From Paenibacillus assamensis DSM 18201 (GTDB lineage Bacteria > Bacillota > Bacilli > Paenibacillales > Paenibacillaceae), in assembly GCF_000422445.1 (NCBI RefSeq), contig NZ_AULU01000027.1, positions 1 to 36,686 of the forward strand: DNA of 36,686 bases, in the 5' to 3' direction. The notes below the pieces were generated by a model. It saw only the letters and a list, made by a program, of their open reading frames with translations. It was not told the origin of the DNA and ran no database searches. How positions within the stretch are numbered: the stretch's first letter is position 1; the number at the start of each line of letters is the position of its first letter. Both the position numbers and the translations under genes were made by a program. Shown here one piece after another: positions 15,310 through 23,356 of this stretch.

Positions 15310-15690
15310 ATGAAGAAGTTAATTTTGATTTATTTATCCTTAACGCTACTCGTTGCTTGTCAATCAAAAAACAACATAAATGATATACAAAATTCCTCTT
15401 CTAGTGTTCCAACAGATACAAGTCCAAAACCAGACGAAAGCAGTATTGTACCACCTCCGACTACTCCGGTAATTGAAAGCACACCACATTATATAGCAGA
15501 AAATGATTTCACTGGAGAAAAGGTAACATTGAACAGTGATATATTACTGAAAGAACAAAAGAATATTTTTCAAGCAGTAGTAAGTGTAACAGAAAAGAGA
15601 ATGTCGGATACTGGCGTACACAATCGAACCTATGTTTTTGTTAAAGATAAAAAAGAAGGATCTCAATGGAAGATACATGATATTGATTAA
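15310..15690 (+). CDS. small lipoprotein, unknown function
   Basis: A 126-residue protein starting at ATG 15310, with AAGGGTGG upstream (an in-frame ATG at 15289 is possible but adds nothing). It has a lipoprotein signal (KKLILIYLSLTLLVACQ, Cys18 after LVA), then a Ser/Thr/Pro-rich linker and a C-terminal domain of about 70 residues. After lipidation it would be anchored outside the membrane. I do not recognise the C-terminal domain. It is the first intact gene right of the attC-like array; the 230 bases before it hold no credible gene. Confidence 0.75.
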   Translation: MKKLILIYLSLTLLVACQSKNNINDIQNSSSSVPTDTSPKPDESSIVPPPTTPVIESTPHYIAENDFTGEKVTLNSDILLKEQKNIFQAVVSVTEKRMSDTGVHNRTYVFVKDKKEGSQWKIHDID

Positions 15691-15746
15691 ATATTTGAAT
15701 AACAAGAACGGTATCAAAACCAATGTGAAAGGGATTAAAGTAGAAC

Positions 15747-15946
15747 ATGAACAAGAAATATGAGATCAAGTTACCTAAACTTGTGTATGCCCAAGTGGCT
15801 TTTTCTATATTATTTATTTCTTTATTACTACGAATCATGCGAAAAGATGATTTATTTTTAGTTATTTTTTAATTTTATTGATGTTAGCTATCTTGATACA
15901 AATAAGTAGTGCTTTTGAAGAGGGTCTTAGGTCTAAGAAAAAATAA
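15747..15946 (+). pseudogene. N-terminal membrane part of a frameshifted gene
   Basis: ATG 15747 opens a frame with one membrane helix (about LVYAQVAFSILFISLLL) and a second beginning after RKDD; it stops at TAA 15870 inside a T6 run. The -1 frame continues the second helix (LILLMLAILIQISSAFEEG) and reaches TAA 15946 at an A7 run. From there a third frame continues as the next entry. Together they would form one protein of about 150 residues: two helices plus a cytoplasmic beta-rich domain. Two frameshifts at homopolymers suggest gene decay or sequencing error. Confidence 0.55.
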
Positions 15947-16199
15947 TGAATTAGAAATTGCAGAAAATAAAATTAAGATTAATCAAACTGAAATATCAAT
16001 ACAAAAAATCGAAAAAATAATAATAGAAGGTTATTTTGTACAGAGTATCGGTATCAAGCTATATGGTAGTAAATTAGTTTCGATAGATTTACATTTCAGA
16101 TTTAAGAATAACGAAGAGATTCATATAGAAGAATTAAAACAATGGGCAAAAAAGAACAAGATAAAAGTAACTAGCGGGAAAATATTTAGATGGATATAA
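15909..16199 (+). CDS. C-terminal domain of the frameshifted membrane protein
   Basis: The frame from GTG 15909 to 16199 reads NELEIAENKIKINQTEISIQ and ends KVTSGKIFRWI. The start is doubtful: there is no ribosome binding site and the first 12 residues overlap the other frame of the broken gene. Repeating beta strands (IKIN.TEISI..IEKIIIEGYF) with a final helix recall PH-like domains of small Bacillus membrane proteins, a weak resemblance. I think it is the 3' part of the gene starting at 15747. Confidence 0.55.
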   Translation: MLLKRVLGLRKNNELEIAENKIKINQTEISIQKIEKIIIEGYFVQSIGIKLYGSKLVSIDLHFRFKNNEEIHIEELKQWAKKNKIKVTSGKIFRWI

Positions 16200-16230
16200 G
16201 GAGCAATCTTATATGAAGGAGTGTATATCT

Positions 16231-16785
16231 ATGAGAAATTTTCCGACTCTTGAAACTGAAAGACTTATACTTGGAGAATTACGATCTGAGGATGCTGTCG
16301 ATGTATTTCATTATTTTTCAAAAGATGAAGTGACACAGTTTTATGATTTGGAAAGCTTCACAGAAGTAAAACAAGCTGAAAATCTAATTACAAATTGGAA
16401 TAACAGGTATAATAATCAACAAGGTATTCGATGGGGAATAGTTCTTAAAACGGAGAAGCGAGTTATAGGAACTTGTGGTTATCATAATTGGTCTAGTATT
16501 CATTATAGAGCGGAAATTGGATATGAATTGTCACCTGAGTATTGGCGCCAAGGAATCATGTTTGAGGCTTTAAGTAGAGTTATAAGTTATGGTTTCGAAG
16601 AGCTTGAATTAAATCGAATTGGAGCGCTAGTATATCCACATAACATTGGTTCAAGAAATCTCTTGATAAGTTCAGGTTTCAGTGAAGAAGGAATACTCAA
16701 AGACTATTATTTAAAGAAGGATAGGTTTGTTGATGCTGTCATTTTTTCAACTATAAACAAGAACAAAAGACAAAATTGGGCTTAG
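16231..16785 (+). CDS. GNAT acetyltransferase, RimJ/RimL type
   Basis: A 184-residue protein. AAGGAG at 16216 lies 10 bases before ATG 16231, which makes this the start rather than the in-frame ATG at 16213. It opens with the typical LETERLILGELRSEDA. The acetyl-CoA-binding region shows EIGYELSPEYWRQGIMFEAL (GNAT motif A, with Q-G in the R/QxxGx pattern) and later NRIGALVYPHNIGSRNLL and GF. It should transfer acetyl from acetyl-CoA to an amino group of a protein N-terminus, small molecule or antibiotic. The exact substrate cannot be read. Confidence 0.9.
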   Translation: MRNFPTLETERLILGELRSEDAVDVFHYFSKDEVTQFYDLESFTEVKQAENLITNWNNRYNNQQGIRWGIVLKTEKRVIGTCGYHNWSSIHYRAEIGYELSPEYWRQGIMFEALSRVISYGFEELELNRIGALVYPHNIGSRNLLISSGFSEEGILKDYYLKKDRFVDAVIFSTINKNKRQNWA

Positions 16786-16909
16786 TCCAAGAAGAACCAA
16801 CTTCATTAATATAGCAAGCATGCTACCTGTTCTAATGATATTAGATTTACGTATAAGATTTTGAAGGTACTTACAGGAAGAAAGTACAATATGGAAAGAA
16901 GGGTGAGGA

Positions 16910-17053
16910 ATGGTTTTTTCATTTAGTGTTATCGTCGTTCAATTGTTTTGGTTGGCGTTTATTGGGGTTTCCTTTTATTTTTTGATATTACTTATTAGGC
17001 TTGCTCGAAGAGGAATCGTGGCACTTGATATTTATATAAGAAACAACAAATAA
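16910..17053 (+). CDS. small single-pass membrane protein, 47 residues
   Basis: ATG 16910 follows GGGTGAGG closely. The first 30 residues are hydrophobic (VIVVQLFWLAFIGVSFYFLI), followed by a basic segment with RLARRG. A good ribosome binding site and typical one-helix layout support it being real. Function unknown; small proteins of this sort are common in Bacilli. Confidence 0.55.
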   Translation: MVFSFSVIVVQLFWLAFIGVSFYFLILLIRLARRGIVALDIYIRNNK

Positions 17054-17066
17054 CATTGTCGAGGTC

Positions 17067-17291
17067 TTATGTGAAATAAGTTTCAACTCTTTTTATCAAA
17101 TCAACTTTTATTACAGAGGTTTGGTTTTGAATAGATACTGGCAGCCAGTGTGCTCCAGCCGTTGATAGAAACAGTATGGTATACGCTCCTGTTATATGCT
17201 CCGCAACCTCATCCAAGAAGATATAAGGCAAAAGGATCTGCATCATTTTTTTACTAGTTTGATAAGAGAGAATATGTAAACGATTAGCCAA
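17067..17291 (-). CDS. unidentified fragment on the minus strand
   Basis: The minus-strand frame reads like real protein (RLHILSYQTSKKMMQILL, and later LFLSTAGAHWLPVSIQ) but has no ribosome binding site. The frame is open upstream to near 17320, where a stop cuts it. I think it is part of a broken gene of unknown identity. The opposite strand carries the start of another fragment. Confidence 0.3.
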   Translation of the reverse strand: MANRLHILSYQTSKKMMQILLPYIFLDEVAEHITGAYTILFLSTAGAHWLPVSIQNQTSVIKVDLIKRVETYFT

Positions 17292-17436
17292 ACGTGAGGC
17301 ATTTGGAGGTTGGCAGTTTCAACAAGCATCTAAATGTGTTAAAGCATTGAAAGACAAAAAGTTACAATTACATTTTACAACGGATATATTTGAGACTAGC
17401 GAAACAATAGAAGTAATGATGAGTAAAATAAACTAG
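17247..17436 (+). pseudogene. 3' remnant of an unidentified gene
   Basis: A plus frame ending at TAG 17436 reads FGGWQFQQASKCVKALKDKK and ends TSETIEVMMSKIN. It has coding character but no start signal and begins just after a stop. It is probably the C-terminus of a gene whose front was lost at a junction around 17250-17310, where a minus-strand fragment also ends. Family not recognised. Confidence 0.35.
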
Positions 17437-17461
17437 AACTGTATGTGAAAAGGAGAAAATC

Positions 17462-18034
17462 GTGAAAAAACAAAAGATCATGTTAGTTGTGATGTGCCTT
17501 TTTACAATTGTAATATTGACAGCATGCTCGAATGATGTTAAGAATGCGACTAAAGATGGTGTTGCGACAAATCATCAAGAAAAAAACATTAATAACAATA
17601 TGGATTCTGAAAGTGCGAATGTAGATAAACGTGTGATTGAAGGTGATAGTAAGCCGGTTGATGAAAAACAAGACATCCAAAACAATACGTACTTTGGAAA
17701 CTGGAAAATCAGCAAAATAGCAGGATATTCGCCGATTTATGTTGATACAGATGAGAGTGCTAATATTGGTAAAGCAGCTTTATATACAGCAGAAATAGCG
17801 CGATTTAATGACAATGAGAGAAAGAATCCAATATATAAGGAAATGAAATATTCAAAATCGAAGTTCTTTGAAGAGAATAGAATTCAATTGAGCGATATAG
17901 GTATTAATGATGAGCAGGTACGGATAGTCGAAATAGAAGACTGGTCAGGCCCAGGCAGCGGATTCATTATAAAAAATGAGCAAGCTTTGATATTGTTATG
18001 GGATGGAATTTATTACGAGCTAAATAAGGAGTGA
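17462..18034 (+). CDS. lipoprotein with a conserved C-terminal domain
   Basis: A 190-residue protein; GTG 17462 follows AAAAGGAGAAAATC. It has a lipobox (LTACS, Cys22) after a hydrophobic signal, then an Asn/Asp/Lys-rich linker to about residue 75. The C-terminal domain reads YFGNWKISKIAGYSPIY and ends FIIKNEQALILLWDGIYYEL. I remember this pattern from many uncharacterised Firmicutes proteins. The protein would be anchored on the outer face of the membrane. Function unknown. Confidence 0.85.
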   Translation: MKKQKIMLVVMCLFTIVILTACSNDVKNATKDGVATNHQEKNINNNMDSESANVDKRVIEGDSKPVDEKQDIQNNTYFGNWKISKIAGYSPIYVDTDESANIGKAALYTAEIARFNDNERKNPIYKEMKYSKSKFFEENRIQLSDIGINDEQVRIVEIEDWSGPGSGFIIKNEQALILLWDGIYYELNKE

Positions 18035-18062
18035 TGTAATAACATTTAAGATAAGCAGGTGA

Positions 18063-18614
18063 ATGCTGGTGAAAAATCAAAAACCAGTAATTGTTGAGGA
18101 ATACAATGAAGAATGGCCAAAATCATTCCGTATAATAGAATCTATTTTATCCAGTAAACTTAATGGTCTTGCCTTACGAATTGAGCATGTTGGAAGTACA
18201 TCGGTTGAAGGGCTTACAGCCAAGCCGATCATTGATATTGACGTGGTAATTGAATCTATGAAGTATCTGCCGAGAGTAATCAAAATGCTAGAAGAATTAG
18301 GATATGTTCATGAAGGTGATTTGGGAATTAAGGATAGAGAAGCATTTGCAAGAAAGGACATTTATGTACCTTACAATAATGAAGGCAACACGAAGCATGA
18401 ACATCATCTATACGTATGCAATAGAGAAAGTGAAGAGCTAAAAAGACATATCTTGTTTCGGGACATAGTAAGAAAGGACCCTATATTGATTACTGAGTAT
18501 TCAAATTTAAAGACCCAACTGACCAATACATTTAGAAACAATCGTACAGCCTATACGGAAGGCAAAACAGAATTTATTACACGGATCATGAATGAGTACA
18601 AAGATAGTTTGTGA
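18063..18614 (+). CDS. GrpB family protein
   Basis: A 183-residue protein starting at ATG 18063 (GTG 18069 is an alternative and fits the AGGTGA site as well). It has the GrpB signature: Y...W...F, then RIEHVGSTSVEGLTAKPIID near residues 40-60, with acidic residues IDIDVV. GrpB proteins have a nucleotidyltransferase-like fold but no firmly known substrate. The small gene after it starts on the last codon of this one, so the two are translationally coupled. Confidence 0.92.
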   Translation: MLVKNQKPVIVEEYNEEWPKSFRIIESILSSKLNGLALRIEHVGSTSVEGLTAKPIIDIDVVIESMKYLPRVIKMLEELGYVHEGDLGIKDREAFARKDIYVPYNNEGNTKHEHHLYVCNRESEELKRHILFRDIVRKDPILITEYSNLKTQLTNTFRNNRTAYTEGKTEFITRIMNEYKDSL

Positions 18615-18823
18615 AATTAAATCTAAGATCAATGTCTTCCAAGGAGATGGAAATCAACTTTATTAATCTAAGAAATGGCCGTTATGAGATTGCTTATTCA
18701 ATCAAGAGATCTGGATATGCAGAGAATACATTTGTTGAAACCCTATTTAAAGGAGCTTTTGAACTGGATATTGAGTTCTTTCATCTATTAGAAGAGAAAG
18801 TGAAAGAAATAAATAAAATGTAA
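18611..18823 (+). CDS. small hypothetical protein coupled to grpB-like gene
   Basis: GTG 18611 overlaps the upstream stop in GTGA, a classical coupling arrangement. The 70-residue protein is soluble and mixed alpha/beta, with no motif I recognise. The overlap is the main evidence that it is translated. Confidence 0.6.
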   Translation: MKLNLRSMSSKEMEINFINLRNGRYEIAYSIKRSGYAENTFVETLFKGAFELDIEFFHLLEEKVKEINKM

Positions 18824-18843
18824 AGGGTGTAATAACTATCTAT

Positions 18844-19218
18844 TTATGTGATGTTCAAACAAAATATAACTGCTGAATAAGAAATAAGATTTAATGGGTT
18901 AATTTCCAATAAATCATTATATCCGTGAGATTTATTCGTTGCATAGCCTTTATTTCGTGCTCCCGGCATGAAGCCATAACCCACTTCCACAGTCTCTTTA
19001 ACGGGTTTTCCTTTAAAACCAATATCACCAATTACTACATTGGCATCTTTACTTATAACTAACCATACACCCCAACCTAACAAATCAGGATCATTGATTA
19101 ATTGTTTTATGTATAAGTGAATATGCTTTTTATTGTTCATATATTGTGCGAAGATAGGAGTATGACTATGGGCTATATCAATGGGGACTAATTCTAGTCG
19201 ATCTGTATGGATTTTCAA
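18844..19218 (-). pseudogene. truncated GNAT acetyltransferase
   Basis: Minus strand, start at TTG 19218 with GGAG 8 bases before it. The N-terminal two thirds are GNAT: LELVPIDIAHSH, then GDIGFKGKPVKETVEVGYGF and ARNKGYAT (the acetyl-CoA loop, R/QxxGxA). After GYAT the sequence no longer follows the family and ends in ILFCLNIT-like unrelated residues at a total of about 124; intact relatives have about 170. The C-terminal part, which closes the fold, is missing, so it is probably inactive. Confidence 0.7.
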
Positions 19219-19240
19219 TGATATCACTCCATTTTAGGGT

Positions 19241-19266
19241 TCGGTGAATACATAATAACAGTTATA
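19241..19266 (+). repeat. possible remnant of an attC right half
   Basis: CGGTGAATACATAATAACA followed by GTTATA resembles the right end of the attC-like sites (CGTGAATACAAGAACGTTATA) with a few changes. There is no left half nearby. It could be chance, because the region is AT-rich. Confidence 0.25.
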
Positions 19267-19284
19267 GAAAGATGGTACTCTACG

Positions 19285-19572
19285 ATGGCGATCTGTATCA
19301 AGTTCAAATTACTTGAAGTTATTGATAACAAAGTAAGCTATGTATATGGAGATTGTTCGGAAAATTTTGAAGGCATATTTGAACTCCAGCTAGAAAAATT
19401 AATAACGGGTGAGATTCCCGGTGATACATGCATGACGGAAGTAGTGAGAGTCATCAAGCCGTGCCTAAGTAATGGGCAGTATCATCATAAAGCAAATAGG
19501 GCTTTTAGTAAGATTTATAAACATTATAAGGAGACAAGAACGTATTTAATAGAAGGCGGCTACTATGCTTAG
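19285..19572 (+). CDS. hypothetical protein, 95 residues
   Basis: ATG 19285, without a strong ribosome binding site. The sequence (ICIKFKLLEVIDNKVSYVYG...) is soluble with two beta strands followed by helices, and Cys at 24, 49 and 60. It resembles small conserved proteins of Bacilli of unknown function. It follows directly on a region where the minus-strand GNAT gene starts, so the two are divergent and share about 60 bases. Confidence 0.6.
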   Translation: MAICIKFKLLEVIDNKVSYVYGDCSENFEGIFELQLEKLITGEIPGDTCMTEVVRVIKPCLSNGQYHHKANRAFSKIYKHYKETRTYLIEGGYYA

Positions 19573-19628
19573 ATTTAATCAGTTAACTAAATGTAAGTAC
19601 ATAAGAGTGAATATATTCGAAGTGTTAC

Positions 19629-20057
19629 ATGGAAGTTGTTCAAACCTATGATTATGAGCTGATAAGTAAGCTGAATGAAGAAGTTCAAGAGTTACATAGA
19701 CAGTTATATCCTGAGTATTTTAAAGAATATAACTACGAAGAAGTAAAACAGTTCTTCAAGCAAGTTATGACTAAAGCTGCTGTAGTCAGAGAATGCTTAG
19801 AAGAAATAGGCTGTGCTGTAGAAGTAGAAGATATTGTTCACATAAGAGCGTATACAGGTAACAATCATGAGTTCGCAGAATGGGATTATGACGTTCATCA
19901 GGTTGAATTTTATTTTGAATGTAGATTAGCGGGAGCGCAGACTCCCAATAACGGACGAAATCCCGATGACAATCAAGTGGGAGTAGAATGGATTGAGATT
20001 GACAGACTACATGAAAAAAAATTTACCCAAGGTACTTATAGAGCAGATCGTAAATAA
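19629..20057 (+). CDS. chimera: GNAT N-terminus fused to Nudix C-terminus
   Basis: A 142-residue frame from ATG 19629. Residues 1-48 (YDYELISKLNEEVQELHRQL...) look like the first helices of a GNAT acetyltransferase. From residue 52, AVVRECLEEIGCAVEVED is the second half of a Nudix box (RExxEExG), followed by VHQVEFYFECRL and VGVEWIEIDRL, as in Nudix hydrolases. The start of the Nudix box (GxxxxxE) and the strands before it are missing, and so is the acetyl-CoA loop of the GNAT part. It is best explained by a deletion joining two neighbouring genes. Neither activity is expected. Confidence 0.75.
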   Translation: MEVVQTYDYELISKLNEEVQELHRQLYPEYFKEYNYEEVKQFFKQVMTKAAVVRECLEEIGCAVEVEDIVHIRAYTGNNHEFAEWDYDVHQVEFYFECRLAGAQTPNNGRNPDDNQVGVEWIEIDRLHEKKFTQGTYRADRK

Positions 20058-20457
20058 ACAATGTACACCTTGTTATCTTGGAGTTTCTAATTAGATCGCG
20101 AGGAGGGAAGTGAAGCGATGGTAGCGGTCACTCCTGACAAAATTTGCAGAGTATTATAAATGCGGTATGGAGTGAGCAACTAGCCGAGACACAGCTAACG
20201 TTAATTGATTTACACACATCATTGTGGTTGTGGAGTCGTGCAGGCTTTCAAGAAATATGCGAATAACAGCATATTCAAGACTTGTACCTCGTGATTTCTC
20301 CCCTTGGTAGTTTTTGTGTATAATAATGGAAGGGAACTCGAGAGCAAAAGTCCTAGCCTAAGCTAGGAACTATCTACGGATGAGGCTTTTCGTAAATATA
20401 AACACGCCATAGGTGAATCTATATGCAACGATGGTTTGATCAAAAGGGGGAATTTCC
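20058..20457. other. gap with gene remnants and a leader hairpin
   Basis: No intact gene. At 20143-20262 a short frame (SIINAVWSEQLAETQLTLID) looks like a fragment of coding DNA. TGTGTATAAT at about 20315-20324 could be a -10 region for the gene at 20458, although I see no good -35. TCCTAGC-CTAA-GCTAGGA (20351-20368) forms a 7-bp hairpin in its leader. GAATAACAGCATATTCAAG at 20261 faintly resembles an attC left half. Confidence 0.3.
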
Positions 20458-20787
20458 TTGAACCTCCGAGATTATGTGGGAAAGTACGTAAAGGTGTATA
20501 CCGAAGATTCGGATTGGTTTATATGTGAGCCTCTTGAGGAAATTGACGAAAGTCATCGAGCAGATGAATCTAGAATAGAAATTATTGTGAGATCAAGTAA
20601 AGATAGTCTGTATGAAGTGGGCCAATTATTTTTAAAGCACATTGAAATAGAAAAAATAGAAGGATTAGATATGAATATTCAAGAGGGATTAAGATTAACC
20701 TTGAATTACTCTCCGGATATTAAAAATGTTTATAAAACAACTGATGTAACGAGATTACCGCAAAGAGTGCTGTTTGGAAAAGGATGA
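20458..20787 (+). CDS. hypothetical protein, 109 residues
   Basis: TTG 20458 follows AAAGGGGGAAT, a strong ribosome binding site. The protein is soluble and mainly beta (YVGKYVKVYTEDSDWFIC), with acidic loops; the first 60 residues suggest a small SH3-like or barrel domain. It has no recognised family name. It overlaps by four bases (ATGA) with an in-frame start of the next small gene, so they may be coupled. Confidence 0.65.
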   Translation: MNLRDYVGKYVKVYTEDSDWFICEPLEEIDESHRADESRIEIIVRSSKDSLYEVGQLFLKHIEIEKIEGLDMNIQEGLRLTLNYSPDIKNVYKTTDVTRLPQRVLFGKG

Positions 20788-20813
20788 AACACATTAAGAG
20801 CGGAGTGGTTAAG

Positions 20814-20966
20814 ATGAATTTTGCAATTTTAGTTATTCTAATTGTTATTGCTGTACTTCTGTTTGAAATTAACAGTAAGTTACCGAATAGAGACCATGTA
20901 AAAGAAGCCATGTTAAGAGCGAAAATTGAAAAAAGGAAACGAAATAAAGTGAATGTTAAGGAATAA
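20814..20966 (+). CDS. small membrane protein, 50 residues
   Basis: ATG 20814 follows GGAGTGG by 5 bases; an in-frame ATG at 20784 overlaps the upstream stop and would add ten residues. One hydrophobic helix (about residues 2-18) is followed by a strongly basic tail (RAKIEKRKRNKVNVK). It is likely membrane-attached with the tail in the cytoplasm. Function unknown. Confidence 0.6.
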   Translation: MNFAILVILIVIAVLLFEINSKLPNRDHVKEAMLRAKIEKRKRNKVNVKE

Positions 20967-20984
20967 ATAGAAGGATGAACATTT

Positions 20985-21419
20985 ATGATAACACTTAAAG
21001 AAGTAAATCGAACCAATTTTTATGATGTCTTAAATTTAAGTGTAACTGATGAACAAAAAGAGTTTGTAGCGACTAATATGTTCTCGCTTGCGCAGGCAAA
21101 GGCATTCCCAGAGTGTATTTGCTCAGCTATTTATAATGATGATACTCTAGTTGGATTTACGATGTATTGTATAGATGAAGAAGACCATGAATATTGGATA
21201 TATCGATTAATGATAGATGCGAAGTATCAGTCTAAAGGCTATGGGAAGGCTGCTATGAAGATGCTCATTGAAAGGATTAAAGAGGATACACAACACCGGG
21301 TAATCTACATAAGCTTCGAACCAGACAATGATTTGGCCAAACAATTGTATGAAAAATTAGGATTCGTTGAAGATGGCCGAGTTATAGATGAAGAAGTCGT
21401 TTATAAATTAGAATATTGA
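20985..21419 (+). CDS. GNAT acetyltransferase, spermidine acetyltransferase (BltD)-like
   Basis: A 144-residue protein, ATG 20985 after AGAAGGATG. It has the order typical of BltD/PaiA-type polyamine acetyltransferases: VGFTMYCIDEEDHEYWIYRL, then the acetyl-CoA loop YQSKGYGKAAM, and LYEKLGFVEDG at the end. It would acetylate a small amine such as spermidine, lowering its charge and allowing its export. The polyamine substrate is an inference from similarity. Confidence 0.85.
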   Translation: MITLKEVNRTNFYDVLNLSVTDEQKEFVATNMFSLAQAKAFPECICSAIYNDDTLVGFTMYCIDEEDHEYWIYRLMIDAKYQSKGYGKAAMKMLIERIKEDTQHRVIYISFEPDNDLAKQLYEKLGFVEDGRVIDEEVVYKLEY

Positions 21420-21595
21420 TAAGTAAAACTACCTATCATAGTTTAATAAGTTATATGCGAGGCAGACCAGATGAAGGGGCAGTACTTGGGCAGGATTTTA
21501 AAAGGTAGCGTATATAAAGAAGATGTTGTACATAAGCGATGGAAAGACCCTGTGCAGTGCTTTCAAAATAATAGAGCAAAAGGAGATCATCTCTT

Positions 21596-22690
21596 ATGAA
21601 GCTATCATCTAAGGAGCTTTATTTGTCCTATGACATAAGACTTGCCTACTTTGCTGCCGTATCTTCCTCCTTAACACAGCTTAGTGATAAACAACTTAGT
21701 AATCGATTGGAACAAGCTACGATTCTAAATACCGGAATTGGTGGTACAACGGCTTTGTTGCATATCGAGGATTTACCTGTTTTTGTGAAAAAGGTACGGC
21801 TTACAGAGTTAGAAAGAAGCGCTGAAAATGTGATGTCCACTAGAAATGTGTTCGAACTCCCTTCAGCATGCCATTATGGAATAGGATCGCCTGGTAGTGG
21901 CGCTTGGCGTGAAGTCGCGGCACACACGATGACTACGAACTGGGTACTGGAAAGACGGTGTGAGAACTTTCCTTTAATGTATCACTGGCGAATGTTAAAA
22001 AGCCCAAAATGCCGTGAGCCAATTTCTGATGAACTGAGCGATGTTCCACAATTGGTTGAGTTTTGGGGTTCTACAAAAATAGGGGAGAGAATTGAGTCCC
22101 TTAAGGAAGCTCAGTACGATGTGGTACTGTTCTGTGAGTACATTCCTTACACTCTCCATAACTGGCTTAACGAACAGGTCGCTAATGGTGAGCATGCAGC
22201 TTCAGCAGCGTTGTCATTGGTGGATTCTGAACTTAGGTCAACTGTCTCCTTTATGAATAAGAACGGATTATTTCATTTTGATGCTCACTTTAAAAATATT
22301 TTAACCGATGGACACCACCTCTATATTTCCGACTTTGGCCTCGCAATTTCTTCTCACTTTGAACTAACCGCTGCCGAATTAACGTTTATTGAATTGAATA
22401 AGAATCATGATGGATATTATGTCATGACATGGCTAGTGAACTGGCTTGTAGCAGCATTGGCGGGGAAGCTTGATCGTTCTGAACGCATTGAATTTATACG
22501 TCGTTGTGCTGAGGGCAAAGAAACCCTTGAATTGATGGATTCAGCAGCAGAATTGATTATGCGCTACGCTCCAATAGCTGTTGTGATCAATGATTTTTAT
22601 ACAAATCTTATGTCGAATAGCAGAAACACCCCGTTCCCAGTAAAGGAAATTGAACGAGTCTGTACGGAGACTGGGATGCAGGGAGTTTAA
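21596..22690 (+). CDS. atypical protein-kinase-like protein
   Basis: A 364-residue protein, ATG 21596 after AAAAGGAGATC. Kinase-fold hallmarks are visible: a glycine-rich stretch TGIGGTTALL (residues 46-55), VFVKKV (Lys65 or 66), a hinge at VLFCEYIPYTL, the catalytic loop HFDAHFKN (His227, Asp229, Asn234) and DFG (Asp246). The catalytic loop HxDxHxxN is of the type seen in aminoglycoside phosphotransferase/choline-kinase-like and other small-molecule kinases, so the substrate may be a small molecule rather than protein. The region before the loop is longer than in standard kinases and the C-terminal helix bundle is divergent. Soluble. Followed directly by an SRPBCC gene. Confidence 0.85.
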   Translation: MKLSSKELYLSYDIRLAYFAAVSSSLTQLSDKQLSNRLEQATILNTGIGGTTALLHIEDLPVFVKKVRLTELERSAENVMSTRNVFELPSACHYGIGSPGSGAWREVAAHTMTTNWVLERRCENFPLMYHWRMLKSPKCREPISDELSDVPQLVEFWGSTKIGERIESLKEAQYDVVLFCEYIPYTLHNWLNEQVANGEHAASAALSLVDSELRSTVSFMNKNGLFHFDAHFKNILTDGHHLYISDFGLAISSHFELTAAELTFIELNKNHDGYYVMTWLVNWLVAALAGKLDRSERIEFIRRCAEGKETLELMDSAAELIMRYAPIAVVINDFYTNLMSNSRNTPFPVKEIERVCTETGMQGV

Positions 22691-22724
22691 ATTAATAAAT
22701 ATAATCTTTGAGGAGGTTATTATT

Positions 22725-23153
22725 ATGCCAAATATTGAACACCTTCAAATTGTGAATGTGGCGCCAGCAAAAATGTATGAAGTGTTAACAAAAGCTGAAG
22801 GCTTATCGGAAGTATGGACGAATGAACTAACTGTTAAAGACGAGATCGGATTTATAAATGAGTTTCATTTTGGCAGTGATGATGTAACGAAGATGCAAGT
22901 GGTGGAATTGGAAAAAGATCGAAAAATCGTTTGGAAATGTGTAGATTCTGATCCGGAGTGGATGGATACGTTTATTTCATTCGAAATAGAAGAGAAAAAT
23001 AATAAATCTCATATTACGTTGAAGCACTCGGATTGGAGGGAAGTGACAAGCTTTTATCGTTTCTGCAATTATAACTGGGGCATGTTTCTTTATAGCTTGA
23101 AATCCTATTGTGAAGATGGCGTAGGGCTACCTTATCAGAAACGTAAATTCTAA
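22725..23153 (+). CDS. SRPBCC / AHSA1 domain protein
   Basis: A 142-residue protein. GAGGAGG lies 8 bases before ATG 22725, which is preferred over the in-frame ATG 22650 inside the kinase gene. The pattern APAKMYEVLTKAEGLSEVWT, then a beta sheet with KIVWKC and FEIEEKNNKSHITLKHSDW, is that of the START/AHSA1 (Aha1 C-terminal-like) fold, which binds hydrophobic ligands. No ligand can be named. The gap of 34 bases to the kinase suggests one transcript. Confidence 0.88.
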   Translation: MPNIEHLQIVNVAPAKMYEVLTKAEGLSEVWTNELTVKDEIGFINEFHFGSDDVTKMQVVELEKDRKIVWKCVDSDPEWMDTFISFEIEEKNNKSHITLKHSDWREVTSFYRFCNYNWGMFLYSLKSYCEDGVGLPYQKRKF

Positions 23154-23216
23154 TTGAACGACTAAGAAAATTGGTTAATATAGAAAAAGATCTAGAATTA
23201 GTTCTTAAAACGTTGG

Positions 23217-23243
23217 ACCTGCCAGTTTTGGTAGGTTTATTTT
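23217..23243 (+). terminator. Rho-independent terminator
   Basis: ACCTGCCA and TGGTAGGT (one G-T pair) around a GTTT loop, followed by TTATTTTTTT. It ends the kinase-SRPBCC transcript. Confidence 0.8.
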
Positions 23244-23356
23244 TTTAGAATGATAAGCAAATCTAGTAACAAATAAAAAATATATGAGGTACATCCTCTA
23301 AAGTTATATAATGCATCGAAGGACTATTATATATTACCTAAGTGAGGGGGAGCTAA

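Noticed and set aside
15195..15383. 62-codon frame overlapping the lipoprotein start
   Set aside because: It has no ribosome binding site and runs out of frame through the signal peptide of the lipoprotein at 15310. An opposite-strand frame at 15167-15367 is equally unsupported.
20319..20368. Riboswitch in the leader of the gene at 20458
   Set aside because: Only a single 7-bp hairpin is visible; no known riboswitch core could be recognised.
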